Assembly (NCBI RefSeq): GCF_006483445.1
Contig: NZ_PPPT01000013.1
Coordinates: 1-40,331 of the forward strand
Source: Bradyrhizobium guangdongense
GTDB lineage: Bacteria > Pseudomonadota > Alphaproteobacteria > Rhizobiales > Xanthobacteraceae
DNA length: 40,331 bases
Direction: 5' to 3'
Shown: positions 39,283 through 40,331 of the stretch, piece after piece
Position numbering within the stretch: the first letter of the stretch is position 1
Layout: every line of letters begins with the position of its first letter
The notes under the pieces: model-generated
The model's input: the letters and a program-made list of their open reading frames with translations, nothing else
Databases searched by the model: none
What the model was told of the DNA's origin: nothing
Position numbers and translations under genes: made by a program

Positions 39283-40331
39283 TCACATATGGCTGTCTTC
39301 TTCCTCGACCAGAATCTCGCGTTTGCCGGCATGGTTGGCCGGGCCGACGATGCCTTCCAGTTCCATGCGCTCCATCAGCGAGGCGGCACGGTTGTAGCCG
39401 ATCTGGAGCCGGCGCTGGATGTAGCTGGTGGAGGCCTTGCGATCGCGTTTGACGATCGCAACCGCCTGCTGGAACAGGTCGCCGCCACCGTCGGCGCCCA
39501 TGCCGGTCGCGTCGAACACGGCGCCGTCTTCGCCCTCCGCAGGCTCTTCCGCCGTGACCGCTTCGAGATATTCCGGCTGGCCCTGCGTCTTGAGGTGACG
39601 CACCACCTTCTCGACTTCCTCGTCCGAGGCGAAGGGACCGTGCACGCGGCTGATGCGGCCGCCGCCCGCCATGTAGAGCATGTCGCCCTGGCCGAGCAGT
39701 TGCTCGGCGCCCATCTCGCCGAGAATGGTGCGGCTGTCGATTTTTGACGTGACCTGGAAGGCGATGCGGGTCGGGAAGTTCGCCTTGATCGTGCCGGTGA
39801 TGACGTCGACCGACGGACGCTGTGTCGCGAGGATCACGTGCAGACCGGCGGCGCGCGCCATCTGCGCCAGGCGTTGCACCGCGCCTTCGATGTCCTTGCC
39901 GGCGACCATCATCAGGTCCGCCATTTCGTCGACGATGATGACGATGTAGGGCAGCGGATCGAGCGAGAGCTTCTCTTCCTCGTAGATCGCCTTGCCGGTC
40001 TCCTTGTCGAAGCCGGTATGCACCGTGCGCGTCGGCTCTTCGCCCTTGGCCTTCAGCTCGACCAGTCGCGTATTGTAGCCGTCGATGTTGCGCACACCGA
40101 GCTTGGCCATGTTCTTGTAGCGCTCTTCCATCTCGCGCACGGCCCATTTCAGCGCGACCACCGCCTTCTTCGGATCGGTGACGACGGGGGTGAGCAGATG
40201 CGGGATGCCGTCATAGACGGAGAGTTCGAGCATTTTCGGGTCGACCATGATCAGGCGACACTGGTCCGGGCGCAGCCGGTAGACCAGGCTGAGGATCATG
40301 GTGTTGATGGCGACCGACTTGCCGGAGCCGG
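39283..40331 (-). CDS. ftsK: DNA translocase FtsK, C-terminal part (5' end outside window)
   Basis: FtsK pumps DNA at the septum and activates XerCD at dif. The window contains the last 348 residues, beginning at the Walker A motif ([10 protein letters not shown]). Walker B is in [30 protein letters not shown] is the sensor-like strand. The C-terminal winged-helix γ domain ([17 protein letters not shown] ... [13 protein letters not shown]) reads KOPS. The membrane and linker domains are missing only because the window ends; the frame is intact to the last base. Confidence 0.97.
   Translation of the reverse strand, partial: GSGKSVAINTMILSLVYRLRPDQCRLIMVDPKMLELSVYDGIPHLLTPVVTDPKKAVVALKWAVREMEERYKNMAKLGVRNIDGYNTRLVELKAKGEEPTRTVHTGFDKETGKAIYEEEKLSLDPLPYIVIIVDEMADLMMVAGKDIEGAVQRLAQMARAAGLHVILATQRPSVDVITGTIKANFPTRIAFQVTSKIDSRTILGEMGAEQLLGQGDMLYMAGGGRISRVHGPFASDEEVEKVVRHLKTQGQPEYLEAVTAEEPAEGEDGAVFDATGMGADGGGDLFQQAVAIVKRDRKASTSYIQRRLQIGYNRAASLMERMELEGIVGPANHAGKREILVEEEDSHM

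Noticed and set aside
38360..40147. 595-codon continuous frame as a fusion of LolA with an upstream domain
   Set aside because: The upstream part is the shadow of ftsK in another frame; only the last 271 codons match LolA and contain a signal peptide.

Overview
The window is ordinary core chromosome from an alphaproteobacterium, most likely Bradyrhizobium or a close relative (Nitrobacteraceae). The evidence is high GC, the hisB–(DUF2628)–hisH–hisA–hisF–hisE–coaA gene order, hslV and hslU separated by a GNAT gene and a DUF2585 gene, and the interspersed palindromic repeats typical of Bradyrhizobium. The genus call is inference. Nearly every base is explained by housekeeping genes; I see no CRISPR array, phage, insertion sequence, tRNA, rRNA or toxin–antitoxin pair.

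The layout matches the chromosomal replication origin neighbourhood known from Caulobacter and other alphaproteobacteria. Going left from about 18.8 kb on the minus strand are the PEP-synthase/PPDK regulatory protein, maf, coaE and dnaQ, then secB on plus, then Tim44-like, mltA and Smr on minus. Going right on the plus strand are hemJ, rho, mnmE, mnmG, rsmG, parA and parB. The gene-free gap at 18834-19293 between the two divergent sets is the best oriC candidate. It has four GANTC sites within 41 bp, an AT-rich patch and several degenerate DnaA-box-like 9-mers. Four parS centromere sites (core GTTTCACGTGAAAC) lie 3.6-6 kb to the right, around mnmG and rsmG, next to parAB. hemE and aroE, which I recall beside this locus in Caulobacter, are not in this window.

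Region by region: 1-2.8 kb holds the tail of an unknown gene and a hybrid histidine kinase. From 2.9 to 7.7 kb is the minus-strand histidine operon ending in coaA. From 7.9 to 10.9 kb is the HslVU protease cluster. From 11 to 16 kb are an unknown polytopic membrane protein, Smr, MltA, Tim44-like and SecB. From 16 to 19.3 kb is the left side of the origin. From 19.3 to 27.6 kb are haem, Rho, tRNA-modification and segregation genes. From 27.8 to 32.1 kb are holA, lptE and leuS on minus. From 32.2 to 40.3 kb are a diguanylate cyclase, a YggS-type PLP protein, a hydratase, an L,D-transpeptidase-like protein, an OmpR-type response regulator (possibly CenR), a cyclic-nucleotide-binding protein, xth, lolA and the C-terminal half of ftsK, cut by the window end.

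Most of the unusual signal lies between genes: repeat elements of three related families (one splitting parA from parB, one with a perfect 27-bp inverted repeat between parB and holA), a C-rich rho leader with a hairpin, a cluster of TTGCTGCA words between rho and mnmE, a triplicated stop-codon repeat at the end of secB, and a dyad upstream of secB. I found no convincing undescribed multi-gene system.
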